This document shows, in pieces, positions 33,697 through 43,477 of a stretch of 64,000 nt of DNA. The translations under genes were made by a program, and so were the position numbers. How positions within the stretch are numbered: the stretch's first letter is position 1; each line of letters opens with the position of its first letter. This stretch comes from Chromobacterium alkanivorans (GTDB lineage: Bacteria > Pseudomonadota > Gammaproteobacteria > Burkholderiales > Chromobacteriaceae), in assembly GCF_016937655.1 (NCBI RefSeq), contig NZ_JAFHKL010000005.1:124001-188000 (forward strand), in the 5' to 3' direction. A model generated the notes under the pieces. It saw only the letters and a list, made by a program, of their open reading frames with translations, was not told where the DNA came from and ran no database searches.

Positions 33697-34587
33697 TCAA
33701 TCCAGCGGGTGGAAGTGCTTGAGGATGCTGGAGAAATCCAGCTTGCCGAAGCCGGCTTGCGCGTGTTCCTCGTACAGATTGCGCGCCAGCGAGCCCAGCG
33801 GATTGGCCGCGTGGCTGTGCAGCGCGGTTTCCTCGGCCAGGCCCAGGTCTTTCAACATCAGTTCCGTCATGAAGCCGCCGCTGTAGCCGCGGCTGGCCGG
33901 CGCGTTCTCCATCACCCCGGGCCAGGGGTTGTACAGCTCGGTGGCCCAGTTGCGGCCGGAGCTCTGGCTGATGATCTCGGACAGCACCTTGGGGTCCAGC
34001 CCGTTCTTGACGCCCAGCGCCAGCGCCTCGGCGGTGCCGGCCATCAGGATGCCCAACAACATATTGTTGCAGATCTTGGCGGTCTGCCCGGCGCCGGCGG
34101 CGCCGGCGTGGAAGATGTTCTTGCCCATGGCCTGCAGCAAGGGCCGCGCGCGTTCCAGTTCGGCGGCGGCGCCGCCGACGATGAAGGTCAGCGTGCCGGC
34201 GGCCGCGCCGGCGGTGCCGCCGGACACCGGCGCGTCCAGCATCTTGAGGCCGGCGGCGTCGGCCGCGGCGGCCACCCGGCGCGCGGTGGCGGCGTCTATG
34301 GTGCTGCAATCGATCACCAGGGTGCCGGCCGGCAGTTGCGCGAACAGGCCGGACTCGCCCAGGTACAAACCTTCCACGTGGCGGCCGGCCGGCAGCATGG
34401 AAATCACCGCGTCGGCGCCGCGGACGGCGTCGGCGGCGTCCGCGGCCGCGCGCGCGCCGGCGGCGGTCAGCTTGGCCAGCGCGTCGGCGGACAGGTCGAA
34501 TACGTTAAGCCGATAACCCTGCTTCAGCAGGTTGGCGGCCATCGGTCCGCCCATATTGCCCAGGCCGATGAAGGCGATGGTTTGCAT
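33697..34587 (-). CDS. mmsB: 3-hydroxyisobutyrate dehydrogenase
   Basis: A 296-aa beta-hydroxyacid dehydrogenase that oxidises 3-hydroxyisobutyrate to methylmalonate semialdehyde in valine catabolism. The NAD-binding GLGNMGGPMAANL starts at residue 7; DAPVSGGTAGAAAGTLTFIV is the substrate-binding signature; catalytic Lys lies in AGAGQTAKICNNM. It is the last gene of the minus-strand valine operon, 18 bases after the hydrolase gene. A CGGCCCC/GGGGCCG hairpin (33666-33684) lies between it and the convergent channel gene. Confidence 0.93.
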   Translation of the reverse strand: MQTIAFIGLGNMGGPMAANLLKQGYRLNVFDLSADALAKLTAAGARAAADAADAVRGADAVISMLPAGRHVEGLYLGESGLFAQLPAGTLVIDCSTIDAATARRVAAAADAAGLKMLDAPVSGGTAGAAAGTLTFIVGGAAAELERARPLLQAMGKNIFHAGAAGAGQTAKICNNMLLGILMAGTAEALALGVKNGLDPKVLSEIISQSSGRNWATELYNPWPGVMENAPASRGYSGGFMTELMLKDLGLAEETALHSHAANPLGSLARNLYEEHAQAGFGKLDFSSILKHFHPLD

Positions 34588-34605
34588 AATCTGTCTCCTC
34601 GATTG

Positions 34606-35724
34606 TTATTGGAGCGCGGCCAGCGGGTGTTCCGCCGGCGTCCACGGCGAATCGAAATGGCTGTCCACCCAGCCCGGCGGGATGTCGGCCAGCTCGCGGC
34701 AATGCCATTGCGGAGCGCGGTCCTTGTCCACCAGCAGCGCGCGCACGCCTTCGCGGAAATCCGGTTTGGCGCAGAAGTTGACCGACAGCGCCAGCTCCAT
34801 GCGCAGGACTTCGGCCAGCGACAGATGCCTGGCGCGCTGGAAGATTTCCCAGCAGACGGCGGCCGATGTCGGGCAGCCGTGGGCGAAGCTCTTGGCCGCG
34901 GCGGCCAGCCACGGGTCTTCGAAGGCGGTGTCGCGCAGCGCGGCGGCCACCGCTTCCAGGCTGCCGCGGTTCATCAGCTGGTGCACCGCCAGCAGGTTGC
35001 GGCCGGCGTTGGCCTCCGGCAGCGCCACGCCGCGTTCCATTTCGTTGAGCAAGGCGCTGACCAGGCCGTGGTGGCGTTCCGCCGGCTGTTCCCAGGCCAG
35101 TTCGCGCAGCGCCGTCAGCAAGGCCGGCTGGCCGTCGGCCGGCAGCACGTGGTCGGCCAGATTGCACAGCAGCGCGTCGCCGGCGTTCAGCGGCGCGCCG
35201 GTCAGGCCGAGGAACAGGCCGAGCTTGGCTGGCATCCGTTGCAGGAACCAGCTGCCGGCCACGTCCGGGTACAGGCCTATGGTGATTTCCGGCATCGCGA
35301 TGCGGGTGGCCGGCGTGGCCACGCGGTGGCTGGCGCCTGCCATCAGGCCCAGGCCGCCGCCCATGACGATGCCGCCGCCCCAGACGATCAGCGGCTTGCG
35401 GTAGCGGTGGATGCGGTAGTCGAGCCGGTATTCCTCGCTGAAGAAGGCGACGGCGTGCGGGTTGGGATAGGCCTCGCCGTCTTCCAGCAGCGCGGCGCGC
35501 AGCGAACGCACGTCGCCGCCGGCGCAGAAGGCCTTGTCGCCGGCGCCGCGCAGCAGCACGGCCACCACGGCGTCGTCGTTTTCCCAGGCGCTCAAGCGCG
35601 CGTCCAGCAGCCGTATCATTTCCAAGGTCAGCGCGTTCAGCGATTTTTCCGCGTTCAACGTGGCGATGGCGATGCGCTGGCCGCCGCGGACCGGCAGTTC
35701 TTCAAACAGTACCAGGTGGGACAT
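34606..35724 (-). CDS. 3-hydroxyisobutyryl-CoA hydrolase
   Basis: A 372-aa crotonase-superfamily thioesterase releasing 3-hydroxyisobutyrate from its CoA ester. The oxyanion-hole segments DKAFCAGGDVRSL and WGGGIVMGGGLGLMAGASHR, then MPEITIGLYPDVAGSWFLQR, match HIBCH. The length (about 370 aa versus about 260 for hydratases) also identifies it. It lies 24 bases downstream of the enoyl-CoA hydratase gene and feeds mmsB product chemistry. Confidence 0.92.
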   Translation of the reverse strand: MSHLVLFEELPVRGGQRIAIATLNAEKSLNALTLEMIRLLDARLSAWENDDAVVAVLLRGAGDKAFCAGGDVRSLRAALLEDGEAYPNPHAVAFFSEEYRLDYRIHRYRKPLIVWGGGIVMGGGLGLMAGASHRVATPATRIAMPEITIGLYPDVAGSWFLQRMPAKLGLFLGLTGAPLNAGDALLCNLADHVLPADGQPALLTALRELAWEQPAERHHGLVSALLNEMERGVALPEANAGRNLLAVHQLMNRGSLEAVAAALRDTAFEDPWLAAAAKSFAHGCPTSAAVCWEIFQRARHLSLAEVLRMELALSVNFCAKPDFREGVRALLVDKDRAPQWHCRELADIPPGWVDSHFDSPWTPAEHPLAALQ

Positions 35725-35748
35725 GGCGGATTCGTCCTTGGGTGAGGG

Positions 35749-36531
35749 TCAGGCGTTCTTCCACTGCGCCGGGCGTTTTTCCAGGAAGGCGCGGGTGCCT
35801 TCGCCCTGGTCCTGGGTGTCGAACAGCTTGATGAAGCCTTCGCGCTCGTGGATCAGGTTGTGCGCCGGCGGCTGCAGCCGCGCGCGTTGCACCAGCTGCT
35901 TGCACACCGCCACCGACGACGGCGACTGGCGAGCGACTTTTTCCGCCAGCTTGAGCGCGGCGTCCAGCGCCTGGTCCTTGGCCACCACTTCCTCCACCAG
36001 GCCGATGCGCTCGGCGGTGCGCGCGTCCACGCGCTCGCCGCACAGAATCATGCGCTTGGCCCAGCCTTCGCCCACCAGCCAGGGCAGGTTCTGGGTGCCG
36101 CCGGCGCAGGGCAGCAGGCCGACGCCGGCTTCCGGCAGCGCCATTTGCGCCTGCTCTTCGGCGATGCGGATGTCGCAGGCCAGCGCGCACTCCAGGCCGC
36201 CGCCCATCGCATAGCCGTTGACGGCGGCGATGCTGACGCCGCGGAAGGCGGACAACGCCTCGAAGGCCTCGCCGAACAGCATGGTCATCTCGGTGGCCAC
36301 CTTCTTGTCGCCGTCGGCGAACAGATTGAGGTCGGCGCCGGCGGAGAAGAATTTTTCGCCCTGGCCGGTGATCACCAGCGCGTAGATGTCGCGGTCGGCG
36401 TTCAGGTCCGCCACCAGCCGCTTCAGCGCGCTCAGGCTGTCGCGGTTCCAGGTGTTGGCCGGCGGGTTGTCTAGGGTGACCACGGCGGTGTGGCCGCGTT
36501 TTTCCACGTTCAGGTGGGCGTAATCGTTCAT
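35749..36531 (-). CDS. Enoyl-CoA hydratase (valine pathway)
   Basis: A 260-aa crotonase. The CoA/oxyanion motif is EKFFSAGADLNLFADGD, and the second segment is AVNGYAMGGGLECALACD, followed by LPEAGVGLLPCAGGTQNLPW with a catalytic-type Glu. In this operon it most likely hydrates methacrylyl-CoA to 3-hydroxyisobutyryl-CoA, and perhaps tiglyl-CoA from isoleucine. A 98-base gap containing a hairpin separates it from the dehydrogenase gene. Confidence 0.88.
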   Translation of the reverse strand: MNDYAHLNVEKRGHTAVVTLDNPPANTWNRDSLSALKRLVADLNADRDIYALVITGQGEKFFSAGADLNLFADGDKKVATEMTMLFGEAFEALSAFRGVSIAAVNGYAMGGGLECALACDIRIAEEQAQMALPEAGVGLLPCAGGTQNLPWLVGEGWAKRMILCGERVDARTAERIGLVEEVVAKDQALDAALKLAEKVARQSPSSVAVCKQLVQRARLQPPAHNLIHEREGFIKLFDTQDQGEGTRAFLEKRPAQWKNA

Positions 36532-36582
36532 AGCGTATGCCTTTATGGATTCGGTGTGGATGAGCTAATCCGGAAAAATCCA

Positions 36583-36630
36583 GCGAAGCGGCTGAGGCAA
36601 GGCCGCAGTGGGGCTTTTGCCTGCTTCGCT
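36583..36630 (-). repeat. Intra-operon hairpin
   Basis: AGCGAAGC (36583 on) pairs with GCTTCGCT (ending near 36630), with an inner GGCAA/TTTGCC-like pairing. It lies between the dehydrogenase and hydratase genes and may stabilise or partly terminate the transcript. Confidence 0.45.
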
Positions 36631-37790
36631 CAGCGCAGGGTTTCCAGCGCGCCGTCCTGCAGCAGCTTGCGCGCCACGATCATCCGCATCACTTCATTAG
36701 TGCCTTCCAGAATCTGGTGCACGCGCAGGTCGCGCACATGGCGTTCCAGCGGGAAGTCCTTCAGATAGCCGTAGCCGCCGAACAGCTGCAGCGCGTTGTT
36801 GGCCACATTGAAACTCAGATCGGTGGCCAGCCGCTTTGCCATGGCGCAATAAGCGCTGGCGTCCGGGCTGGCCTGGTCCAGTTTCCACGCCGCCAGCCGC
36901 ACCATCTGCCGCGCGGCCACCAGCTCGGTCAGCATGTCCGCCAGCCGGAACTGCACGCTTTGCAGTTCGGCCAGCGGCTGGCCGAATTGCTGGCGCTCCT
37001 GCACATAGCGCTGGGCGGCGGCCAGCGCGGCCTGGGCGGTGCCCACCGCGCAGGTGGCGATATTGATGCGGCCGCCGTCCAGGCCCTTCATCGCGAAGGC
37101 GAAGCCCTGGCCTTCTTCGCCCAGCCGGTTGGCGGCCGGGATTTCCACGTTGTCGAAGGTGATGGCGCGGGTGGGCTGGCTGTTCCAGCCCATTTTTTTC
37201 TCTTTCTTGCCGTACTGCACGCCGGCGGCGTCCGCCGGCACCACGAAGGCGGACACGCCCTTGGGACCCGGGCCGCCGGTGCGCGCCATCACCACCAGCA
37301 CCTGGGTGCTGCCGGCGCCGGAGATGAACATCTTGGAGCCGTTGAGCACGTAGTGATCGCCCTTGCGCTCGGCGCGGGTCTTCAGCGAGGCGGCGTCGGA
37401 GCCGGCGCCGGGTTCGGTCAGACAGTAGCTGCCCAGCAGCTCGCCGCTGACCATGCGCGGCACCCAGCGCTCGGCCAGTTCCGGGCTGCCGAAGCTGGCT
37501 ATCATCCAGCTGACCATATTGTGGATGGTCAGATAGGCGGCGGTGGAGGTGCAGCCGGCGGCCAGCTCTTCGAAGATGATGGCGGAGTCCAGCCGCGGCA
37601 GGCCCAGGCCGCCGTAGGCTTCCGGCGTGTACAGGCCGAGAAAGCCCATTTCGCCGCTGCGGCGGATCACCTCCAGCGGAAAGGTTTCCTCTTCGTCCCA
37701 TTCTGCGGCGCGCGGCGCGAGCTCGCTGGCGGCGAAGTCGCGGGCGCTGTCCTGAAAGGCGATCTGTTCTTCGGTCAGTGCGAAATCCAT
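36630..37790 (-). CDS. Acyl-CoA dehydrogenase (probable isobutyryl-CoA dehydrogenase)
   Basis: A 386-aa FAD enzyme of the ACAD family. Seen in order: MDFALTEEQIAFQDSARDFA, YCLTEPGAGSDAASLKTRA (FAD/substrate signature 1), QLFGGYGYLKDFPLERHVRD (signature 2), and QILEGTNEVMRMIVAR with the catalytic-base Glu. Operon context with hydratase, HIBCH, mmsA and mmsB makes isobutyryl-CoA the likely substrate; a short/branched-chain enzyme for isoleucine is the alternative. Confidence 0.9.
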   Translation of the reverse strand: MDFALTEEQIAFQDSARDFAASELAPRAAEWDEEETFPLEVIRRSGEMGFLGLYTPEAYGGLGLPRLDSAIIFEELAAGCTSTAAYLTIHNMVSWMIASFGSPELAERWVPRMVSGELLGSYCLTEPGAGSDAASLKTRAERKGDHYVLNGSKMFISGAGSTQVLVVMARTGGPGPKGVSAFVVPADAAGVQYGKKEKKMGWNSQPTRAITFDNVEIPAANRLGEEGQGFAFAMKGLDGGRINIATCAVGTAQAALAAAQRYVQERQQFGQPLAELQSVQFRLADMLTELVAARQMVRLAAWKLDQASPDASAYCAMAKRLATDLSFNVANNALQLFGGYGYLKDFPLERHVRDLRVHQILEGTNEVMRMIVARKLLQDGALETLR

Positions 37791-37803
37791 GGCGGGCTCC
37801 CGG

Positions 37804-39306
37804 TCAGCGCAGCGAAATGGTGGTATTGACCTTGCCGCCGCTGGCGGCGTCGTCGAACCAGCGGCTGGTGACGGTCTTGGTCTGGGTGTAGAACAGCACC
37901 ACCTGCTTGCCGTAGGGGCCGAGGTCGCCCAGCTTGGAGCCGCGCGAACCGGTAAAGCTGAACAGCGGCACCGGCACCGGGATGGGCACGTTGATGCCCA
38001 CCTGGCCGACGTCGATCTCTTCCTGGAACTTGCGCGCCGCCGCGCCGCTCTGGGTGAACACCGCGGTGCCGTTGCCGTTGGGGTTGGCGTTGACGATGGC
38101 GATGGCGTCGTCCAGCGAGTCCGCCGCCATCAGGCACAGCACCGGGCCGAAAACTTCCTGGTGGTAGACGCTCATTTCCGGTTTGACGCCGGAGAAGATG
38201 GTGGGGCCGACGAAGTTGCCGCGCTCGTAGCCGGCCACCTTGATGTCGCGGCCGTCCAGCTCCAGGCGCGCGCCTTCTTCCACGCCGCGGGCGATCAGTC
38301 CGGCCACGCGCTCGCGGGCGGCGCAGGAGATCAGCGGGCCCAGGTCCGGGTTGTCCTTGCCGGCGCCCACGCTCAGGCCGCGCGCCTTGGCCACCAGTTC
38401 CGGAATCCACTGTTGGGCCTCGCCCACCAGCACCGCCACCGACAGCGCCATGCAGCGCTGGCCGGCGGCGCCGAAAGCGGCCCCGGCCAACTGGTTCAGC
38501 GCCTGTTCCTTATTGGCGTCCGGCAGCACGATGGCGTGGTTCTTGGCGCCCATCATGCACTGGGTGCGCTTGCCGTTGAGGCTGGCGCGCTGGTGCACGT
38601 GGGTGCCCACCTTGGTGGAGCCGACGAAGGACACCGCCTTGATGTCGCGGTGGTCGCACAGGGCGTTGACCACCTGCTCGCCGCCGTGCACCACATTGAG
38701 CACGCCGGGCGGGATGCCGGCTTCCAGCGCCAGCTCCACCAGGCGCATGGTCACCATCGGGTCTTGTTCCGAGGGCTTGAGCACGAAGGTGTTGCCGGTG
38801 GCGATGGCCATCGGGAACATCCACAGCGGAATCATCGCCGGAAAGTTGAACGGGGTGATGCCGGCGCAGACGCCCAGCGGCTGCAGCACGGTATAGGTGT
38901 CGACGCCGCCGGCGACGTTCTCCGCGTATTCGCCCAGTTGCAGATTGCCGATGGCGGAGGCGTGTTCCACCACTTCCAGGCCGCGGAAGATGTCGCCCTC
39001 GGCGTCGGCTAGGGTTTTGCCCTGTTCGGCGGTCAGCAAGGCCGCCAGTTCCTTCATGTGTTCGCGGATCAATTGCTGGTATTTCAGGAAGATGCGCGCG
39101 CGCGCGCCGATGGCGGTTTTCTTCCAGCTGGCGAAGGCGGTCTTGGCGGCGCTGACGGCGGCGTCGACTTCGTCCTGGGTGGCCATCGGCACCCGCGCCA
39201 GCACTTCCTGGGTGGCCGGGTTGACGATGTCACGCCATTCGGCGCTGCGGGATTCGACGAATTCGCCGCCGATCAGCAATTTGATGGTGGGGACTGCCTG
39301 GGTCAT
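37804..39306 (-). CDS. mmsA: Methylmalonate-semialdehyde dehydrogenase (acylating)
   Basis: A 500-aa CoA-dependent aldehyde dehydrogenase making propionyl-CoA from methylmalonate semialdehyde. [55 protein letters not shown] and the catalytic Cys285 in [14 protein letters not shown] are diagnostic of MmsA rather than ordinary aldehyde dehydrogenases. It follows the hydroxyacyl-CoA dehydrogenase gene by 50 bases and precedes the acyl-CoA dehydrogenase gene by 13. Confidence 0.95.
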   Translation of the reverse strand: MTQAVPTIKLLIGGEFVESRSAEWRDIVNPATQEVLARVPMATQDEVDAAVSAAKTAFASWKKTAIGARARIFLKYQQLIREHMKELAALLTAEQGKTLADAEGDIFRGLEVVEHASAIGNLQLGEYAENVAGGVDTYTVLQPLGVCAGITPFNFPAMIPLWMFPMAIATGNTFVLKPSEQDPMVTMRLVELALEAGIPPGVLNVVHGGEQVVNALCDHRDIKAVSFVGSTKVGTHVHQRASLNGKRTQCMMGAKNHAIVLPDANKEQALNQLAGAAFGAAGQRCMALSVAVLVGEAQQWIPELVAKARGLSVGAGKDNPDLGPLISCAARERVAGLIARGVEEGARLELDGRDIKVAGYERGNFVGPTIFSGVKPEMSVYHQEVFGPVLCLMAADSLDDAIAIVNANPNGNGTAVFTQSGAAARKFQEEIDVGQVGINVPIPVPVPLFSFTGSRGSKLGDLGPYGKQVVLFYTQTKTVTSRWFDDAASGGKVNTTISLR

Positions 39307-39356
39307 GGTGCTGCCTCCGTCTGATCTTGATAAAGCCTGTTGCCGGCGGTGCCGGC

Positions 39357-40205
39357 TCAGGCGTAGCTGTAAAAACCCTTGCCGCTCTTGCGGCCCAGGT
39401 GGCCGGCCTGCACCAGTTGGGCCAGCAGCGGGCAGGCGCGGTATTTGCTGTCGCGGAATTCGGTGTAGAGGATGTCCATGATGGACAGGCAGGTGTCCAG
39501 GCCGATCAGGTCCGCCAGCGCCAGCGGGCCGATAGGATGATTCATGCCCAGCTTCATCACGGTGTCGATGTCCTCGGCGCTGGCCAGGTTTTCGTACAGC
39601 GTGAAGGCGGCCTCGTTGATCATCGGCATCAGCACCCGGTTGGAGACGAAGCCGGCGGCGTCCTTGACCGTGACCGGAGTCTTGCCCAGCGCCTGGCTCA
39701 GTTCGTAGACCAGCCGGTAGGCGGCGTCGCTGGTTTGCAGCGCGCGGATGATTTCCACCAGCTGCATCACCGGCACCGGGTTCATGAAGTGCATGCCCAC
39801 CACGCGCTCCGGCTGGCTGACCCAGCTGGCGATGCGGGTCAGCGAAATCGACGAGGTGTTGGACGCCAGCACCGCGTCCGGGCGCACCACGGCGGCCAGC
39901 TCGCGGAAGATGCTTTCCTTGACCGCGGCGTTCTCGGTGGCGGCTTCCACCACCAGGTCGCGGTCGGCCAGATCGGCCAGGCGGGTGGTGGTCTGGACGC
40001 GGGCGAGAATGGCGGGGACGTCGGCCTCGGCCAGCAGCTCTTTCTTCACCAGGCGCGCCAGGCTGGAGGCGATGGCGGCCAGGCCCTTGTCCAGCGCGGC
40101 CTGGTTGACGTCGGCCAGGCGCACGTCGTAACCGTGGGCGGCGAAGACCTGGGCGATGCCGTTGCCCATGGTGCCGGCGCCCACCACTGCGATTTTGGCT
40201 TGCAT
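39357..40205 (-). CDS. 3-hydroxybutyryl-CoA dehydrogenase
   Basis: A 282-aa NAD-dependent enzyme of the HBD/PaaH type, without a hydratase fusion. Rossmann motif [17 protein letters not shown] starts at residue 8; the catalytic His lies in [11 protein letters not shown] and Asn in ASNTSSIS. It could oxidise 3-hydroxybutyryl- or 2-methyl-3-hydroxybutyryl-CoA, the step before the thiolase encoded divergently. It is the first gene of the minus-strand operon, 43 bases from the palindromic operator. Confidence 0.92.
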   Translation of the reverse strand: MQAKIAVVGAGTMGNGIAQVFAAHGYDVRLADVNQAALDKGLAAIASSLARLVKKELLAEADVPAILARVQTTTRLADLADRDLVVEAATENAAVKESIFRELAAVVRPDAVLASNTSSISLTRIASWVSQPERVVGMHFMNPVPVMQLVEIIRALQTSDAAYRLVYELSQALGKTPVTVKDAAGFVSNRVLMPMINEAAFTLYENLASAEDIDTVMKLGMNHPIGPLALADLIGLDTCLSIMDILYTEFRDSKYRACPLLAQLVQAGHLGRKSGKGFYSYA

Positions 40206-40248
40206 GTTGTTTCCTCGACTATTTGCTCTATGCTGTATTCAAGATAGC

Positions 40249-40270
40249 TTGACGTTTACGTTAACGTCAA
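40249..40270. promoter_or_regulatory. LiuR-type palindromic operator
   Basis: Arms TTGACGTT (40249-40256) and AACGTCAA (40263-40270) form an almost perfect 22-bp dyad around TACGTT. It lies between the divergent catabolic operon and the MerR regulator. The sequence resembles published LiuR sites of gamma/betaproteobacteria (ACGTNNACGT-rich), so it is the likely binding site of the adjacent regulator. Confidence 0.75.
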
Positions 40271-40340
40271 TCAACAATGACAAGCGCAACGGCGAATGTT
40301 GCGCGAATGGTCCGGCGGCGCCGGGGAGGCGGAGAGGAAG

Positions 40341-40742
40341 ATGGCGGAGCAGACTTACAGCATTACCGAGTTGGCGCAGGAGTTCGACGTCACCACGCGC
40401 ACCATCCGCTTTTACGAAGACCAGCAATTGCTGGAGCCGCTGCGGGCGGGGCAGCGCCGCATCTACAGCCGCCGCGATCGGGTGCGGCTGATGCTGATTC
40501 TGCGCGGCAAGCGCATCGGCCTGTCCCTGCAGGAAATCCGCGAGCTGTTCGCGCTGTACGACGCGGCCAGCGACGACGCGCCGCAGCTGCACGAATTCAT
40601 CCGCATCCTGCAGCGCAAGGAACAGCAGCTGCTGGAGCAGATGGAAGACATCAAGGTGGTATTGAGCGAAATTTCCCAATTGCGGCATCAGTGCGAGAAA
40701 ACGCTGGACAGGCGCGGCGCGGATGCCCGGCAATCGACTTGA
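40341..40742 (+). CDS. MerR-family regulator, LiuR-like
   Basis: A 133-aa MerR-type protein: N-terminal winged HTH with YSITELAQEFDVTTRTIRFY and EPLRAGQRRIYSRRDRVRL, then a long dimerisation helix (about residues 75-120). No metal-binding cysteines of the CueR/ZntR type are placed at the C-terminus. Similarity and context match LiuR, the regulator of branched-chain amino-acid and acyl-CoA catabolism. ATG 40341 follows GAGAGGAAG. Confidence 0.85.
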   Translation: MAEQTYSITELAQEFDVTTRTIRFYEDQQLLEPLRAGQRRIYSRRDRVRLMLILRGKRIGLSLQEIRELFALYDAASDDAPQLHEFIRILQRKEQQLLEQMEDIKVVLSEISQLRHQCEKTLDRRGADARQST

Positions 40743-40752
40743 GGAGTGAGCA

Positions 40753-41937
40753 ATGCAACAGCAAGACATCGTGATCGTGGGCATGGCGCGCACCGCCATG
40801 GGCGGCTTCCAGGGTGCTTTGGCTGCCAAGACGGCGGCGGAGCTGGGCGCGGCGGCGATCCAGGCCGCGGTGGAGCGCGCCGGCGTGCCGGCGGCGGACA
40901 TCGACGAAGCCATCGTCGGCTGCGTGCTGCCGGCCGGCCAGGGCCAGGCGCCGGCGCGCCAGGCTGCGCTGGGCGCCGGCCTGCCGCTGGCGGTGAACTG
41001 CACCACGGTCAACAAGATGTGCGGCTCCGGCATGAAGGCGACGATGCTGGCCCATGATCTCTTGCGCGCCGGCAGCGCGCGGGTGATGGTGGCCGGCGGC
41101 ATGGAAAGCATGAGCAACGCGCCCTATCTGATGACCAAGGCGCGCGCCGGCTTGCGGCTGGGTCACGGCGAAATCAAGGACCACATGTTCCTGGACGGCC
41201 TGGAGGACGCCTACGACAAGGGCAAGCTGATGGGGGTGTTCGCCGAATGGTGCGCCGAGAAGTACGGCTTCAGCCGCGAGGCCCAGGACGCCTTCGCCAT
41301 CGCCTCGCTGAACCGCGCCCAGGCGGCAATCCGCGACGGCCTGTTCCGCGACGAGATCGCGCCGGTGACGGTCAGCGGCCGCGGCGGCGATCAGGTGGTG
41401 GACACCGACGAGCAGCCCTTGAAGGCCAATGTCGACAAGATTCCGACGCTGAAGCCGGCGTTCAAGAAGGACGGCACGGTGACGCCGGCCAACGCCAGCT
41501 CCATTTCCGACGGCGCCGCCGCGCTGGTGTTGATGACGGCGGAGGAAGCGGCGCGCCGCGGCCTGCGCCCGCTGGCCCGCATCGTCGGCCACGCCACCCA
41601 CGCTCAGGAGCCGGGCTGGTTCACCACCGCGCCGGTGGAGGCGATCCGCAAACTGCTGGCCCAGGCCGGCTGGAGCGCCGGCGACGTCGATCTCTACGAG
41701 ATCAACGAAGCCTTCGCCGTGGTGACCATGGCGGCGATGCACGACCTGGGTCTGCCGCACGACAAGGTCAACGTCCATGGCGGCGCCTGCGCGCTGGGCC
41801 ATCCCATCGGCGCCTCCGGCGCGCGCATCATCATCACCCTGCTGTCGGCCTTGCGTCAGCGCGGCGGCAAGCGCGGCGTGGCCAGCTTGTGCATAGGCGG
41901 CGGCGAGGCGACGGCGATGGCGCTGGAACTACTCTGA
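40753..41937 (+). CDS. Acetyl-CoA acetyltransferase (thiolase)
   Basis: A 394-aa thiolase II. Nucleophile Cys90 in NKMCGSGM, His350 in CALGHPIGASGAR and Cys380 in LCIGGGEA are all present. It cleaves acetoacetyl-CoA or 2-methylacetoacetyl-CoA to acetyl-CoA (plus propionyl-CoA), or runs in reverse for PHB synthesis. Only 10 bases separate it from the regulator, so both are cotranscribed and share control with the divergent operon. Confidence 0.93.
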   Translation: MQQQDIVIVGMARTAMGGFQGALAAKTAAELGAAAIQAAVERAGVPAADIDEAIVGCVLPAGQGQAPARQAALGAGLPLAVNCTTVNKMCGSGMKATMLAHDLLRAGSARVMVAGGMESMSNAPYLMTKARAGLRLGHGEIKDHMFLDGLEDAYDKGKLMGVFAEWCAEKYGFSREAQDAFAIASLNRAQAAIRDGLFRDEIAPVTVSGRGGDQVVDTDEQPLKANVDKIPTLKPAFKKDGTVTPANASSISDGAAALVLMTAEEAARRGLRPLARIVGHATHAQEPGWFTTAPVEAIRKLLAQAGWSAGDVDLYEINEAFAVVTMAAMHDLGLPHDKVNVHGGACALGHPIGASGARIIITLLSALRQRGGKRGVASLCIGGGEATAMALELL

Positions 41938-42499
41938 TAAGCCGTTCAAAGTTTTTTTGAGCAAGAGCTTCAGGAAGGCTGGCTGGATAAACTGCAAGTT
42001 GGTATTGAGAGCGGCTGACAAAAGTCAGTTTCACGTCTGAGGCAAGGCGCGCCGACTTGAGTACGGCAAGTCGGCGCAACGCAGCATCAGGTGTTTGGTT
42101 GGCCGCTCAGAGTATCCGCTTGCGGTTTTTCCATGGCCTTCTGTTCTTTTCCAGCCAAACGCCGCCACCTTCACGCGGCTCGCTCCACGTGGTGAAGTAG
42201 GAGTGGACGGTAGGCCATTTGGGAAACAATTCAGGAAGCATGCGCCATTGGCTCTTATTTTGGCGCAGCTACGGTGCGGTACAGAGTTTTTTGTACAAGT
42301 CCACGCGCCGGAGACTCGTTCTCTATGCGCGCGTTTTCCAAGATTTGGCTAGCTTTTCCTTTTCGCTGGACTTCCTCTTGCGCCACTCTCCAGAGACTTT
42401 GCGCGAGCGCTGAAAGCTTACTTTGCTGCGCGTCGGCGAGATGGCGTTGAATTGCATGCTTGAAGCTTAATTGTTTTCTTGTTGGGTAAAATTGAAATC
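41938..42499. other. 562-base intergenic region, repeat remnants
   Basis: No credible gene. The first 150 bases contain CCGTTCAAAG, GAGCAAGAGC and GGCAAGGCG with a GCCGACTTG...CAAGTCGGC hairpin (about 42048-42075), which look like a decayed copy of the 140-bp repeat family. CTTCACGCG...CGTGGTGAAG (about 42169-42199) is an imperfect stem. Base composition falls toward the hydrolase gene. Confidence 0.4.
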
Positions 42500-43477
42500 T
42501 TATAGGTTTTTCATGAGGAAGCTGACAATGTCAGCGTTAAATTTTTGATGGAAAAGAGTGCGGTCGAAACCTGCTCTATCTGTGCAGATGTTTGATGACG
42601 TCTTTTGTTGTGCCAGACTGCAAGGCGCTAGAAATGAAAAGTGACCTGCCCGAGGTATGATTTTCCTGTCAGGTGAAGTAGGAAGATTACGAGCAACGCT
42701 ATTGGTGTCTTCCAGTGTTACGCCGTCTCCGCCATATTCCGATCCCCAAAGTTGCATTGGGATAGCAATGGCTTTTAATCCATCAGCAAATAAGGCGCCA
42801 GACATTGGGTCCGCCAGTACTGCTGCTCGAATCCGCGGGTCACTCGGGGGTAGATTGCTTGGAGGGTTTTTACAGAGGCCCCGTCCTAAGACATACGAAA
42901 ACAATCGAAAGCATCTGTCTTGCATTTTTTGCAGGTTTGGCCTGCCGCCTATTGCAATTAACCCCGTTGTGCCGCCTCTGGAAAATCCAAAGAAAGCTAT
43001 CCGCTTAGGATCTATCGTCGCGGTGTTTTTCCATTTGCTCAACATGTAATCAATGAGGCGTCTCATGTCGGTTGGGCGATCTACAACTAAGGCGGACAGG
43101 TCATCCGTCCTCTGCATGCCGGCTAGCGCACTGTTTCCGGGGTGGTTGATGGCGGCGACAACAAACCCGGCATTTGCCAATGCCTCCGCCGTGTCATGAT
43201 GGGCGCCAAACCAAGCTCCAGAACCATGTGAAATCACCACCAGCGGCAAATTGTCCTTCATTGCCGGGCAGTTTAATGCAGCAAGAAAATTGACTGGGCC
43301 AAAAGGCGTGACTTTAGGAGGGGTGTTACAGGGATACCATATGGCACCCTGCAAAGCTGGTCCCTTTGTGTCTTTAGGAACCGTGATCCATTGCAATCCG
43401 GCTGCGTGAACGAAGGTTATGACCATAAACCCAAGGCAAATCACCAATGCTGACTTTATGCGACGGATTGAGTGCAT
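42500..43477 (-). CDS. Secreted alpha/beta hydrolase
   Basis: A 325-aa hydrolase with N-terminal signal (about residues 1-25). The nucleophile elbow is GFSRGG (around residue 168), and VVISHGSGAW gives the oxyanion strand; PRAGHFSFL carries the probable catalytic His. The fold resembles dienelactone-hydrolase/platelet-activating-factor-acetylhydrolase-like enzymes. Six cysteines (e.g. YPCNTPP, NCPAMK, CFRLF, LAPCSL) suit an exported, disulfide-bonded enzyme. It is clearly lower in GC than its neighbours and stands alone, so horizontal acquisition is likely. Confidence 0.8.
   Translation of the reverse strand: MHSIRRIKSALVICLGFMVITFVHAAGLQWITVPKDTKGPALQGAIWYPCNTPPKVTPFGPVNFLAALNCPAMKDNLPLVVISHGSGAWFGAHHDTAEALANAGFVVAAINHPGNSALAGMQRTDDLSALVVDRPTDMRRLIDYMLSKWKNTATIDPKRIAFFGFSRGGTTGLIAIGGRPNLQKMQDRCFRLFSYVLGRGLCKNPPSNLPPSDPRIRAAVLADPMSGALFADGLKAIAIPMQLWGSEYGGDGVTLEDTNSVARNLPTSPDRKIIPRAGHFSFLAPCSLAQQKTSSNICTDRAGFDRTLFHQKFNADIVSFLMKNL

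Noticed and set aside
41938-42110. Full additional copy of the 140-bp repeat
   Set aside because: Only short pieces (CCGTTCAAAG, GGCAAGGCG) match and no right end was found; kept as a possible remnant only.
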